Part shown: piece after piece, positions 24,131-35,155 of the stretch
How positions within the stretch are numbered: the first letter of the stretch is position 1
Layout: each line of letters begins with the position of its first letter
NCBI GenBank assembly: GCA_015680685.1
Contig: MNCI01023453.1
Location: 64,001-128,000 of the forward strand
Length of the DNA: 64,000 nt
Source: Gnetum montanum
Lineage: Eukaryota > Streptophyta > Gnetopsida > Gnetales > Gnetaceae
Direction: 5' to 3'
Translations under genes and position numbers: made by a program
Notes under the pieces: generated by a model
Told to the model about the DNA's origin: nothing
The model's input: the letters and a program-made list of their open reading frames with translations, nothing else
Databases searched by the model: none

Positions 24131-25497
24131 CATGTTTTCTTCTCCTTCACCATGAATCTCATTTGTATATAGTTGCATTTGCATATTTCCCTTACATTTC
24201 CATCATTTCTCTCCTAGCATAGTGGCTTTAGTTTGATTTGTGCTTTTCATATGATTTTAGTAATAATTATGATCATTTGAATTACTAGGCATTGGATCAT
24301 CATAACACCATTTAAAACTAATTCAAGTATAATACTTTATATGATATATCATATTCCTATTATATAAAATCTTCTTTATATGATATATTTCAATAATGCT
24401 ATGATTCTTCCCTATCTATTTCAAGGTTTTAGTTTTGTTAGCTATGTTGGATTATGGAGGATGGGATTTATGCTAACTTATCATGTTATCATCATGATCA
24501 TGTGAATGTAAGATATGTGAAGTTAGAGAATGGTTAGCCAAAATAACTAGGTAACCTTGGAAAATGCTTTTTTCCCTCTCATAATCCCTAGCCCTCAAGT
24601 GTGATGATCCATGGCTATCTTGTTAGCAATAGGATGAAGTATGTTAATCTCGACTTGAGAACCCTTAGCCTCCCAGGAGACTTGCTATGATGCCATTTAG
24701 ATTGTGATTAAAGGCACATACTTGAGGGTTGAATTGCACCATGGCTAAAGTTTCTGTAAGGATCATGTTCTTTGGTAGTGTAGCTAATTGACCAGACTTA
24801 TGTTGAAATTTTTACCTTAAGAATGAAGTACACCATAAGCAAAGTTTCCTATATAAAAAGAGAAAAAATAAAAAGAATGAGGATCATGTTCATTGGTAGT
24901 GTAATAAGTTCTTGAGTGTGATGGGGTCTGACAAAAATCCTCACCCTAGCCTCCATTTCCCTTTTGAACCTATTTTCCCAAAATTTTAAAAAAAAAAGAG
25001 AGAAAAGAAAATAATCCATCTTCACCCATTCCCTTTCTAAATTCCAAAAAAAAAAAGTCTTGAGAAAAAATCTGAAAGTTATGGCTAGCTATTTTCTAAG
25101 ATAAGCTTGTCCTCTTTATTAAGTTTGGCATAAGTCTTGTGCTCAATGTAGTCCACATATTTTTTACTTTTACCTTGTGAGAATATTAAGAATGAGATTT
25201 TAATTATATACTTTAATTATATATGTATGTATCTATGTAACTAAATTCATGATTTATAAAGAGTATATGTTTTGATCTTAATTAAATAAGATGGTATGCA
25301 AGGGTGGCCCATGTTTAGTTCTCTCTTGATTGTATAGTTATTTTAGTCATGCTTAGATTAATATAGTTTTCTTTCAAATTTCAATTTGTCTATGCTTTAT
25401 GATCTTTTCGATCCTCTATCTTTTGCATCTCCTTTTAAAATTCCTATCGTTTCGTTGTTCCTTGCATTTGCATGCAATTTCTAATTTGGGGTCTAAC
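24131..25497. other. non-coding 3' part of the plus-strand gypsy element
   Basis: No protein-like frame was recognised. Poly-A/purine-rich short runs and the duplicated GGATCATGTTC motif are the only structures noted. Confidence 0.45.
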
Positions 25498-25649
25498 TGT
25501 TAACACTAACATCATCCATGCTAAGCATAAAGTCATGACTTATTAGTCTAATCACAAGGGTATGGTTTCATGATTTCAATCCATTACTTGAAACAAATTA
25601 CATTATACATAGGGGTGCTTTCAATGATAGGTATCATGCAACCTTTATA
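25498..25649 (+). repeat. right direct repeat / LTR fragment
   Basis: This is the partner of 21562-21713, starting TGTTAACACTAACATCA. It is preceded by TAATTTGGGGTCTAAC, a weak polypurine-like tract. Confidence 0.7.
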
Positions 25650-26641
25650 TTATTTATTATTATGACAGATTATTATCATCCATCAATACTAGTCATGATT
25701 AACAAATTAAAAATCCTAGGTTTTAAACCATGTGAATTATTTATGAGGTATCCTAGATAAATTAAAGGATTGAAAATATAATAGGATGTTAAATAAATAT
25801 ACTAAAATAATGATTAAGGTTTCCAATTCAATTAAGTCATTATTTATACACTCATTTTGATGTGGCCATGGTTCCTATTAAATTAACATTACAAATATCA
25901 ACAGACCCAATCAAGAATGGGGTTGTGCGCTTAGCAATGTTTGTGGGCACACACAAGTGTTATAACAAATATAACATAGAAATTGTTTCAAGGCATTAGT
26001 GAGTGAGTGATAGGAATTGAAAGTAGGTTTGAAAATCTAAAAGTCACTCATGATAGAAATCTAAAGAAATTTAGAAATAGAGACCCTACTATTCCAACCG
26101 AACATGCAATCATGCATATCATTAGGATCAAGAAATTTAGACATGTCATATTAGACCTTAAAAATATAGTAACATGAAATCATGCATAAACATGTCATGG
26201 TCTAATATAGACACTAACTTCCCCTTCATTACCAAGACTAACCATGAACATAATACTAATTACAAATTTACCAATATGATACTTTTCATATCTACACTCA
26301 ATATAGCCTATATATTAGTAATCATAAATACTTATAATAAAATTTTTGTTGGTATGTTATTAAGCTTTATTTTTTGTGACTAGTGCTAATGCGTATTAGC
26401 CTATGATCCATAGTCACTAGCTTTCTAGAGGTTTGTTCATAAAGAGAAACACACATAAGATACATGCTAATCATAGGAATGAACATACCTTTATTCTTCC
26501 ATTCTCAAGATAAGGTCTAACACAAAATATTCACTTATGCATCATGATGGTGGTTAATCCAACATCCTCTAGAGTGTTTCACCATCAACCAATCCATACA
26601 CCTCATGCTAACCCCACCTATGGATTAACCATAAGAAATCC
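25650..26641. other. AT-rich spacer, nothing recognised
   Basis: No gene or repeat family was identified. Confidence 0.4.
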
Positions 26642-26790
26642 AAAATGAGGTATTAGCCTAGTAATAAGACACTTAATTTAGAAACTCTAGGTCACGTGTT
26701 CAATTCTAGTGGGTAATGTTAACTTATATAAAAATATATATCTTAGAGTGTACCTATGTTTTACTTATTTTGGGTTCCAACACCTCAATC
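26642..26790 (+). mobile_element. tRNA-derived SINE, copy 2
   Basis: An A box (TTAGCCTAGT, about 26653) and a B box (GTTCAATTCT, about 26698) are followed by the family tail GTGTACCTATG and TTACTTATTTTGGGTTCCAA. The A-box half is the most diverged part. It lies in the same orientation as copy 3. Confidence 0.65.
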
Positions 26791-27011
26791 CCCAATGCAC
26801 CTCTTCCACCCCTTCATCCCCTCCTCTACCTTCCTCCCCTTTTCCACAACCATCCACATAAGCAATCCATACTATGTACATCATCATAAATGTGCATATC
26901 ATATTAGGCTTACTAAAGACTAAGCAAGAAACATAGATAGCCACATAAATCATAAGCAAGCATTAATACTATATTCTAACATATATCATAACCAATATCT
27001 TATAAGAACCA

Positions 27012-27160
27012 ACAATGAGGTGTTAGCCTAGTGGTATGAGTCTTGGCTTGGTAACCCAGGTTATGGGTTCAATTCTAATAAGAAATACTGAGTTAAAAAC
27101 CTCTATAAATCTTAGGGCGTAACTGTGTTTCACTTATTTTACGTTTCAATACCCCTAAAA
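27012..27160 (+). mobile_element. tRNA-derived SINE, copy 3 (best preserved)
   Basis: An A box TTAGCCTAGTGGTATGAG (from about 27023) and a B box GGGTTCAATTCT (from about 27065) have tRNA spacing. The tail GGGCGTAACTGTG and TTTCACTTATTTTACGTTTC matches copies 1 and 2. It lies directly left of element 2. Confidence 0.7.
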
Positions 27161-28061
27161 GTTATAATAACCCTATGCTACATGATCTTCATAGCAACTA
27201 TACACATCAAAGAATACCGTAGATCATTAAACATGACTAGTGGTGAGGGTATGTAACTTTCCATATCATCATAAGTGATGAGCTTCTAGGTATCCCTACA
27301 TCCAACCATATGAATACGAGTGTTCACGTGCAATCCAGTCAAACTCCGTAGACTATAAGCACTTAACATGCACCAGACTTCTAACCAGTGAAACCTTGGG
27401 TTAGAACGGCTGTTGTCATCCTAATCTCACTTGTAAAGTTCTATTGCGATGGTTAAGTGAGACTAAGGCTAATTATTTTTATATCTTTTTAATTATTTTT
27501 TTCGGTGACTGAGGTATGGAAGTAATGAATAAACTATTATCTAATCTCTAATTATCCTAGTGTATATGCTAACTACTCCTAGCATAAGCATCTGGTCCCA
27601 TCCTCCGAGCACGTTCTAAGCATTTCCTAACACTGCTGGGCTACCAGACGTTAAGCGTCGCTGGGTTTACCAAGTGTTTGAATTACGTTCGAGATGGTCA
27701 TACTTATGTATTTTACAAACTACGAATGAACACTAACGATTGAAATTATAATAATGAAAACATAAATAATTGATGAGTAACTAATAAAATATAAACAACT
27801 AATTAATAAAGCATAAACATCTTAAACAATTGAATGCATGAAACAACTAAGTTCAAATGCTACAAGGATTGCACGAACAGTTCTTCTTTATTGCCATCAT
27901 GCCAATGGGCTCAAATACATCAACTCTTGAATAAAGATTCGATCGCTTTTCATACACCTGTTGTGGGTACTTGGAAAAGATTCTATCTCTTGCGGGAGCA
28001 AACTGCAAGAGCTTCGCTATCACTACTCAAAAAGATGCCTAAATGAAGCGGAAGGCCCTCA

Positions 28062-28070
28062 TATTTATAG
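28062..28070 (-). promoter_or_regulatory. LTR TATA box
   Basis: The minus strand reads CTATAAATA, about 140 bp inside the LTR start. This is where a plant LTR core promoter is expected. The damaged 5' LTR has ATATAAATA at the same place. Confidence 0.6.
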
Positions 28071-28083
28071 ATTCGGGAAGGGT

Positions 28084-28174
28084 GCTGCATATACGGGGCC
28101 CCGTCGATGCGGGGTGGCTATGTCGACGGGCTCGCATCGACGTGACCACGTATACGTAGCCCCGTATATGCAGC
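28084..28174. repeat. nested inverted repeats in the LTR U3
   Basis: GCTGCATATACGGGGC (28084-28099) and its exact reverse complement (28159-28174) enclose a second inverted pair, CGTCGATGCG (28102-28111) with CGCATCGACG (28133-28142). The block is GC- and CpG-rich in an AT-rich LTR and lies just upstream of the TATA box on the sense strand. Confidence 0.8.
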
Positions 28175-28541
28175 CCAGTCGACACAGCAAATCTTGACAC
28201 TTCATCATACCCCCATGACTAAACAAAAACTCGTCCTCGAGTTACTTTACAATTTTGGGGTATGGATTCTTATTTACAACACACATAACTTAAACAAATA
28301 AATGACACACATATGACCTAACATGAATTTATCAAGTGCTCGAGTAACAGAGAAGGACAAATTACAAAAAAAGATGGTGTTCAGAGACAAAATTGAACAC
28401 CTCGCTGGTCCTGGAGTCTCTGCAGTGTAAGAAGATGTTAAAAATTGTTGGAGGAGGTCACACTGTCCGTGGGGGCGGTGATTTTAACGGACACCATCCA
28501 GCCTCTGGCTCATGCGTTGGTGGCGGCATGGATGTCGGTAA

Positions 28542-31313
28542 TCATGCGGTAGCTGCAGCTTCCAGAGATAGCCGAAATGCCTCCAAGAGAGTCCTTATTT
28601 TCTCTTCTTTTCTTCCAGGGTCGTTCACAGTCCAGGCAGCTTCTCCAATGTGTGCTGGAATTGGAATTTTCCAAGGGCAAGATAGTGCCAGGATGAGTTC
28701 TTTCAAATTAACAAACCAGGCTGCGAACTGTTTGCATTCGATATCGAATGCTCAAATTGATGCTTGCAGTTGTTGGTAGTCACTCATTCTTTGGGCCAAG
28801 TCCTCCGCAATGGTACATTGGCCTTCAAGGCTTGTACGGAGGACCTCGAGTTCTGTGTTTGCTGTTGCCAGCTTCTATCTTGTTTCCTTGCATGCCTAGA
28901 ACTCACCCTCAAATAGAGAATAAGAGGTGGCCACTTGTTCCTCTAGCTCTGACCGCGGTCTCCAGATTGTGAGCATAGCCATGTTTGCATACCAAAGGTT
29001 GGCTAACTCTATGTATTCTGTCATTTCTTCAATTTTCAGCTCCTTTAGGAGAATTTCCACTTTGTTGTAGTCGTTCAATCCATCGAAGATGGATGGCCAT
29101 ACATTGCCTCCTTCTCTAAGCTGCTGGAGCACTTGGTTCATCTAGGCCTTAGTGACATGAATGTGCTTCTCGTTCACCTCTTTCTGCAATCCCACTTGGT
29201 TCCTATAATGATTTTTGACTCTCTCAAACTTTAGGGGCTCATTCTTCCAAGTGGAAATTTCGATTGCAGACTTCTGTCGCAATGCCCGAACCTCCTCCAT
29301 TGATAGATTCCGATTCTCAGTAGCCAACTTTCTCATATCAACGTTTACCCTAGCTAGCTCTTCCTACTATTGGTGGATGAAATCTTTCATGTGCTCATTC
29401 TTTGTACCAACATTGAGTAGGCGATGAACTTCAACAGTTAGCTACATGTTCTCCTGGCGAACCTCGACCAAGTCTTTCTCTAAATGATACGCTCAAGTGT
29501 CTGCTATGGCCTTATCTAGGATCGTCGTCTCCCTTTCATCCTCAACAACCTGAACTTTAAGATGAAGTTATTGGAAAGCTTCATCTCTGGTGATTTCATG
29601 GTCAAGGATGGCCGAGTCGGCAAGCTGGACCCTTAATTGGGCAACCTCCATGGTCAAGCGCTGACAAGCAGCTTGAGCAACCTCTAGTTGCCCTTCCAAA
29701 ACAAAGGTTTTTCCCCTTACCAATAACAGCTTTGACTGGGTTGCAGTGATGTTGTCTGGAAGATCAAAGACATCCGAAAGTGGTTGCCTAGTTCCTATCA
29801 GTTGTTCCAACATTTCTTCATGTTGGGCTACATCCATCTTGCTACGTGAAGTTCCGACAGACATCTGTACATCTTGGAGTCCATGGATGTCTGGTACAGG
29901 TGCTACTGGTGCATTGAGAGCAGTAGCAATGCTATCAACAACCACTTCGGCCGTAACTTCTTGTCCCTGGTGCTGCATCACCAGGACTGTCACCCCCTTA
30001 CCATCCTCCAAGCATACCAAGAAGGTAGTAACATTCCCTGAGATTTTAGGGAATAACTGCTGAGTTGCAGTTGATACATATCGGATGCTCGGATCTGTTC
30101 TAGTTGGAATGGGTGCTTGGGCAGTGAAAAATATCAACCCTACCCTTTCAAGCAAGCTGATTGATTATGCCACTTACTCCCAGTGACTCATGGTAGGGCA
30201 ATAGACTGAAGGATCATCTTCTCCACCAGTTCTGCCAGATTGCTTTCGCTGATTCGAGAGCATTTCTCAAATCTCACGGATGTATGTTTCTATTGTTTGT
30301 GAGCCTGGCTGCGTTGTTTGCATAGGTGGTGGAGGCGGTTGCTGCTCTTCCTCTGTCTATGTGGTAGCAACCATTTTGTCTTTCATCATTTCTCACCACA
30401 AGGCAATTGGGGCGCATTGGATGATATCATTAGAGTACCGTGCTATCCCTACCCATTTGCATAGCTTTCGGATTAGGAAAGAAAAAAGGAGAGCGCATCT
30501 TCCATGTTCGTTCTTTGTGAACCTCTTTTCAATTTCCAAAAACAATAGCTGTGGAAGACTCATGGGAAATTTCCCACTCAAGGTGACACACGCACGAGCG
30601 GAGAAGGCAGTGATTTTGCTGGGTCTCATTGTTGGATTCAGATGGTAAGATGCTACCTTTGAATAAAATCTCTCCACCATGGTCGAGGAGCTGAAATCCT
30701 TGCACTCTACCCCATAGCATAGTTGGATCCATTGCACCTTTACCCCTAGATCAGCCTGCTTAGGAATTTCCACCACATCTACCCCAGTTTTGGGCAACCC
30801 CAGAGCTTGTGCTATTGCATCTGAAGAGTAAGAGACATATATGTTCTTGATTCTTACTCTTGACCCTGGCTGCTGGTTTGTCTAGAAGAGGTATGTTTGT
30901 CCTAAGTACCATTCACCACTCGTTGTGATGACTAGCCACATCGGAGAGCTCTACAATTGAAGTCTCACATCTTCTAGAGCGTTCTTGAAGAATAGCCCAA
31001 AATTTAACTCTTGGAGGACCGTTCGTTGCACCTCACGTGGCATAATAGCATCAAGGAAGGCTTGGATTAGTGTCACCTCAAGCTGAAGTGCTATCCCAGG
31101 TGTCTCATCCCCTAGCGATTGCACATCGGGAATCTCCTCTTCGGGAATTTGGTGGACAGATTCCATGTTAAGTTGTTCACGGAAGGGTCTAGCTGTACGA
31201 GACCCCTTCGCATACTCTGGCGGTTACACTCCTCGTCCCCTTCTCGTACGTGGGCTCTTGTCCCTTGGTTGTGAAAGTCCTTCATCCCTTGGGTGCCTAG
31301 GTTTGGGTGCCAT
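28542..31313 (-). pseudogene. ORF3 of element 2: long coiled-coil-like extra protein
   Basis: One reading frame of 924 codons runs from the ATG at 31313 (MAPKPRHPRDEG, then a basic RDKSPRTRRGRG stretch) to a stop at 28542, with about 17 in-frame stops but no frameshift. The N-terminal half has a globular look (QELNFGLFFKNA, MWLVITTSGEWYLGQ, ALGLPK, KVQWIQLCYGVE, then RPSKITAFSARACVTLSGKF). The middle and C-terminal parts (about 29750-28600) are rich in Glu, Gln, Leu and Ala in heptad-like spacing, suggesting coiled coil. It ends with WFVNLKELILALS and a short Ala/Leu-rich tail. I recognise no family. Position matches the env-like ORF of Athila elements, but no signal peptide or membrane anchor was seen. 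Confidence 0.75.
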
Positions 31314-33290
31314 TTGAAACAAACATAACCGTCTGTTAGACCATTTAAAAGTAGCCTAAAATGGTCTGTATATACCTTTTTTAGCTTGACCAAGTTATGT
31401 TAATGGCATAGGCACACTGTTAAGTCTCCCGAAGTGTTAAGTTAGGGGTTAGGGCCAAAGGTTTTATAATTAAAAACCAATTAATTAATTAATTAATTAC
31501 ACAAGGGCACCACCCCCCCCCATGACTAGGTACATACCTCCGGGTTACGTAAAAGGGAGAAGATAGGTTGATGCAGACATGCGATGGAATGTAGGTGCAT
31601 TGGGAAGGGTTAGGCAGAAAAAACGGTAAAAATTTCCCTCAATTTGGACACCAAATGATGAAAAATACAAAGTGTGGTAGGGTATTTATAGGGGTTGGAT
31701 GCTACGTCGATAGGGCAGTGTATACGCGGCCGCGTATACGCAGTGGCTGTGTATACAGAGCCCCGTATACACAGCACTGTTCACCCATGGACCAGCATTG
31801 ACCAACCCAAAAAAAACCCGAAATGAAAAATTTAAAAATCCAAATTGAGGCGATTGAAGCACAGAAAAGGCCCGATCATGGCAAAAGACAAGAGGAAGGA
31901 AATTAAGCATGAAAAAAAAACAAAATTGGAGAACGTGGGTCAAAAAGAACTCAAGCAAGGATGGCATCAAACGATGGGACACTGAAACAATGAACCAAGA
32001 AATCCAAAGGAGTGGAGACATAATAGGGAAAACCAAGAATATGCAGGTGGGTCCTCCCCATAGCAGGCAATAGCTGTAAAGCCCTTGCATACCCTCGACA
32101 CTAGGGTTCGTGGGCCCTGGAGCCGATAATTGGTGTTACTAGTGAAGATGCCAAACCAAAAGAAACCCGCCAAGGCATGAGAGACCAACAAGAAACACGA
32201 CGAACACACAACATAAAAAGGATAGTGAGGTGAGTATGAAGAGAAGCGAAAATGGAAGGAAAGGAGAAAATGAAAAGATCAAGTGGCAGCCACATGAAAC
32301 CCCATGTGTAAGCGTGGGTAAGTAACCCGGTAGAACCTTCCTGAATCGGACCCAAAACCATCCGTGACTAGTGACCTCGCAGCTATAGATGAAGTCCCGA
32401 CCATCCCCCAAGGAAATAGGAATGACCACACAGAAAACCACCACTCCAAGAAACATGAAAAGAAGGAAGTGAAATGGGATAAAGTTAGAGGGGACCAAGG
32501 AGGTCCCATAGCAAATGTGGGTGGCCCATGAGAGGCGGTCTAAGGTGTGTACTTTGAATTTCCACCGTGATATGTTTTTGTTTTTTGTTTTTTTTTCTTT
32601 GTGCAGGGAAACCACACCATGCGAAGGCCCATGTGTGCATGCATGCATCCGACCAAGGGGTGTGCTTTGAATCCTCAATTTATTTTGTTTGTTTTTGTTT
32701 TTTCTTTTCTTATTTTTTTGTTTTATTTTGTTTTGTTTTTTAATGAGGACCACACCATGCAAGGTCGAACAGCCCAAAAACCTCTGTGGAGAGAGATGTG
32801 GAGTGGTAGGAAATCCATAAGGACACACCAGCAACCTAGGGAATAGAACAGAACAGCGAATAAAGCATTCCCCTTGAAGTCACACCTGATTCAAACCAGT
32901 GGATCATCCTGCAGTCAGGGAACTACACAAGTCACACATTCGTTAAAATGTTTTAATTGAAGGGGTTGCATGTGCATGACACAAGGAAAACCATGAGATG
33001 GTGAATGGGTGGATGGCATGGACTCATGGCTGAGTATATGAAGTGGAACATCATAAAACCAAGGACAACCATGTAAAAGCGGGAACCAAAAAACTAGGAA
33101 GACTTTTTCAGTACCCATTGTAACGAAAATCAACCGTGCCAAACAATAGGATGACGACAAAAAGTAAGCAAAAATAGCACAAAAAATTGGAAAACACAAA
33201 GGGTAGAAAACAAAGAAGGGGAAAACAAAAAATAGTGTAAAAAAAAGTGTAAAACAAAAAATGATAAAATGGTGAGGGGTGCAGTGAAAT
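31314..33290 (-). other. spacer of element 2 between integrase and ORF3
   Basis: Mostly non-coding. It holds the candidate promoter (31683-31806), T-rich runs on the plus strand each followed by a CCACACCATGC motif (near 32611 and 32749), and directly after integrase a stretch that would encode a very hydrophobic Phe/Leu-rich segment (about 33120-33290). Confidence 0.5.
31683..31806 (-). promoter_or_regulatory. candidate internal promoter of ORF3, element 2
   Basis: On the minus strand a TATA box CTATAAATA (31683-31691) lies about 370 bp upstream of the ORF3 ATG. Sense-upstream of it lies a GTATAC-rich, GC-rich block like that in the LTR U3. Both contain AGCCCCGTATA followed by CAGC two bases later, in the same orientation and position relative to the TATA box. 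A perfect 20-bp palindrome sits at 31720-31739. The resemblance to the LTR is seen; promoter function is inferred. Confidence 0.5.
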
Positions 33291-33293
33291 GGA

Positions 33294-34700
33294 TCAGCAA
33301 GGATGAGGGTCTCCCCCACGACTGAGTGGAAAGGGGAGGACACAAAAGATGGAGCGTGGATGACTGGCTAATAATGAGGCTATGACACTGGTTGTATGAA
33401 ACTCACGAAAAGGTTTGAGTTGTTGGCGATTGACCAATTGCATTCTGGTGGGATCCCCAGGTTTGTGAATTAGCAAGGCCTTGGATGGGAAGGTTTCAGA
33501 GACAATATAAGGTCCCTCCCATAGCATTTGAAACTTCATCAGTTGGGATATATGTGAGGGATTCCAATACAATACCTTGTCTCCACACTGAAAGGTGACC
33601 TTCTGAATCTTAAGATCATGTCTTTGCTTGTTGTAGGCCTTGTGGGTTTCATTGGAAAATAAGGCTACTAATCGATTCTCATCTAGCATACTTAAATTAA
33701 TTAATCGTTCTCATTGTGCTAGGGGTAGGTCAAGGTCGAGGTCATAGGTGGTGGATAGTGTCTGGAGTTCTGCTTAGATTGGAAATGTTTACAACTTACC
33801 GTACACTAACTCATAGGGAGAGTACCCAACAGGAAGTTTCCATGTGGAGCGATAGGCCCATAAGGCATTGTTAAGCTTGGTACTCTAGTCCCTCCTATAT
33901 TTGCTAATTGTTCGTGTAAGGATCTTCGTAATTTTCCTATTTGTGACTTCAGCCTGTCCATTGGCTTGGGGGTGATAAGGTGTTGTAAATTTTTGTGTTA
34001 CCCCTAAGCGTTGCATGAGTTTACAAAAAGTAACCCCCGTGAAGTGAGTCCCATTGTCAGAAATGAGTGCACGAGACACTCCAAACTTGGTAATAATTTG
34101 TTGTTGAAAAAATCGTGCAGCGGTGTTGGAAGAACAGTCGATGATGGCTGTCACTTCTACCCACTTTGTACAGTAGTCCACCACCACGATGATATACATC
34201 TTTTTGTTTGATAATGGGGTGATGGACCCCATGAATTCTATATCCCAGATGTCAAATGGCTCTAGTGGTTGAATCCATTGTTGAGGTCCCTCCAACCATG
34301 CCTACATCCCACCATCTCGTTGGCATTGTTCATAGGAGTTGGTGAACCATTGTGTGTCCTTGAAGAGTGTAGGCCAATAATACCCTGCAAGCAGGATTTT
34401 AATGGTCGTTCTACATCCAGCATAGTGGCCCCCACAAGGGCCCTTGTGAGCATCTTGGAGGACACGCAATGTATCAGCATCAATGACACACCATCGGGCC
34501 AAGCTGTCTGCGCACACCTTGTAGAGGTGGCCATTGATTTCCATGAAATGCTTGTACTTATGGAGAAACCACTATTTCTACCGATGGTTCCATTCTTTTG
34601 GCAGCTCCTATGTTGTAAGGTAGGTAAGGATGTGGTTGAACCAAGGAGATTCCTTGGGTTCTTGGGGATCAACGGCACCTGTGAAGAGAAGTTCATCTGG
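33294..34700 (-). pseudogene. pol: integrase of element 2
   Basis: In order: the zinc-binding domain (34302-34544; AHKGPCGGHYAGCRTTIKIL and a C..C-type CQRDG end), the catalytic core (33885-34295; VVDYCTKWVEV with the first Asp, ALISDNGTHFTG with the second, HPQANGQAEVTNR with the Glu), and the C-terminal domain (33294-33689; GDKVLYWNPS, LWEGPYIVSE, VNRQQLKPFRE). The D, D and E positions are intact but stops interrupt the protein. The frame differs by one step from the upstream pol, because of a shift near 34785. Confidence 0.9.
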
Positions 34701-34729
34701 AAATTGATCGGATAAAGGCTCCTCCTCTT

Positions 34730-35110
34730 CTACGTTATCCCATCGTAATCGAGACAAATAGTCAACGACCACATTCTCAGACCTTTTCTGTCAACCATGG
34801 TCAAATCAAACTCTTGAAGAATTACCAGCCACCAGATTATGTGGGGGCTTACCATTGGTTTTTTCATTAGGAACCGGATAGCACTGTGGTTTGTGTGCAC
34901 ATACACCTCGTATCCAAGCACATAGTGCCAAAATTTATCCAATGCGAACACCACCACCATCAATTCTTTCTCGGTGGTGGTGTAGTTTAGTTGTGCACCC
35001 AAAATGCTATGGCTTGCACAGTGGATATAATATAGACGTTTCTGATAGTCACACTGTGTAAGCATAGCTCCCAAAGTGTAGTTGGAGGCATCCATCATAA
35101 TATGGAAGGG
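34730..35110 (-). pseudogene. pol: RNase H of element 2
   Basis: MMDASNYTLGAMLTQ opens the domain with the first catalytic Asp. TTTEKELMVVVFALDKFWHY supplies the Glu, and VYVHTNHSAIRFLMKK follows, where the usual Asp before H is replaced by Asn (HTNHS for YTDHS). A one-base change in the AAAAGG stretch near 34785 moves the following linker and integrase into another frame. Confidence 0.85.
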
Positions 35111-35155
35111 TCTGGACCAATCAGGTACCCAAAGAACTGGAGCTTCTACGGGTTT

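Larger units (their letters stand above)
21562..25649 (+). mobile_element. Ty3/gypsy element, plus strand, internally deleted
   Basis: Two similar direct repeats of about 152 bp (21562-21713 and 25498-25649) flank a degraded pol region reading on the plus strand. Reverse transcriptase starts within about 80 bp of the left repeat, so gag, protease and the start of RT are missing. RT, RNase H and integrase remnants follow, then about 1.4 kb of non-coding 3' sequence containing two near-identical short motifs (GGATCATGTTC.TTGGTAGTGTA at about 24762 and 24882). The direct repeats may be whole short LTRs or only conserved parts of longer ones. Confidence 0.7.
27276..28207 (-). repeat. 3' LTR of element 2 (complete)
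   Basis: This LTR of 932 bp starts TGATGAGCTTC and ends CTTCATCA. Its right 497 bp match 39709-40191 at roughly 92% by eye. The left 435 bp have no counterpart in the damaged 5' LTR but resemble the LTRs of element 1. Confidence 0.9.

Noticed and set aside
27012-27085. Possible tRNA gene from A and B boxes
   Set aside because: No complete cloverleaf or acceptor stem was seen, and the same block recurs with a common tail, so it is a SINE.
29746-30063. Plus-strand ORF similar to another at 5540-5863
   Set aside because: Both are antisense shadows of ORF3 in elements 2 and 1. Their similarity follows from the homology of ORF3.
32560-32630. Plus-strand splice acceptor followed by an ATG (T-rich run, CAG, CCACACCATG)
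   Set aside because: It lies antisense to the element and no plus-strand coding frame follows; it is noted only as a conserved motif.
32139-32834. Minus-strand 231-codon frame in the element 2 spacer
   Set aside because: It is low-complexity (Lys/Asn then Phe/Leu-rich), has no counterpart frame in element 1 and matches no family.
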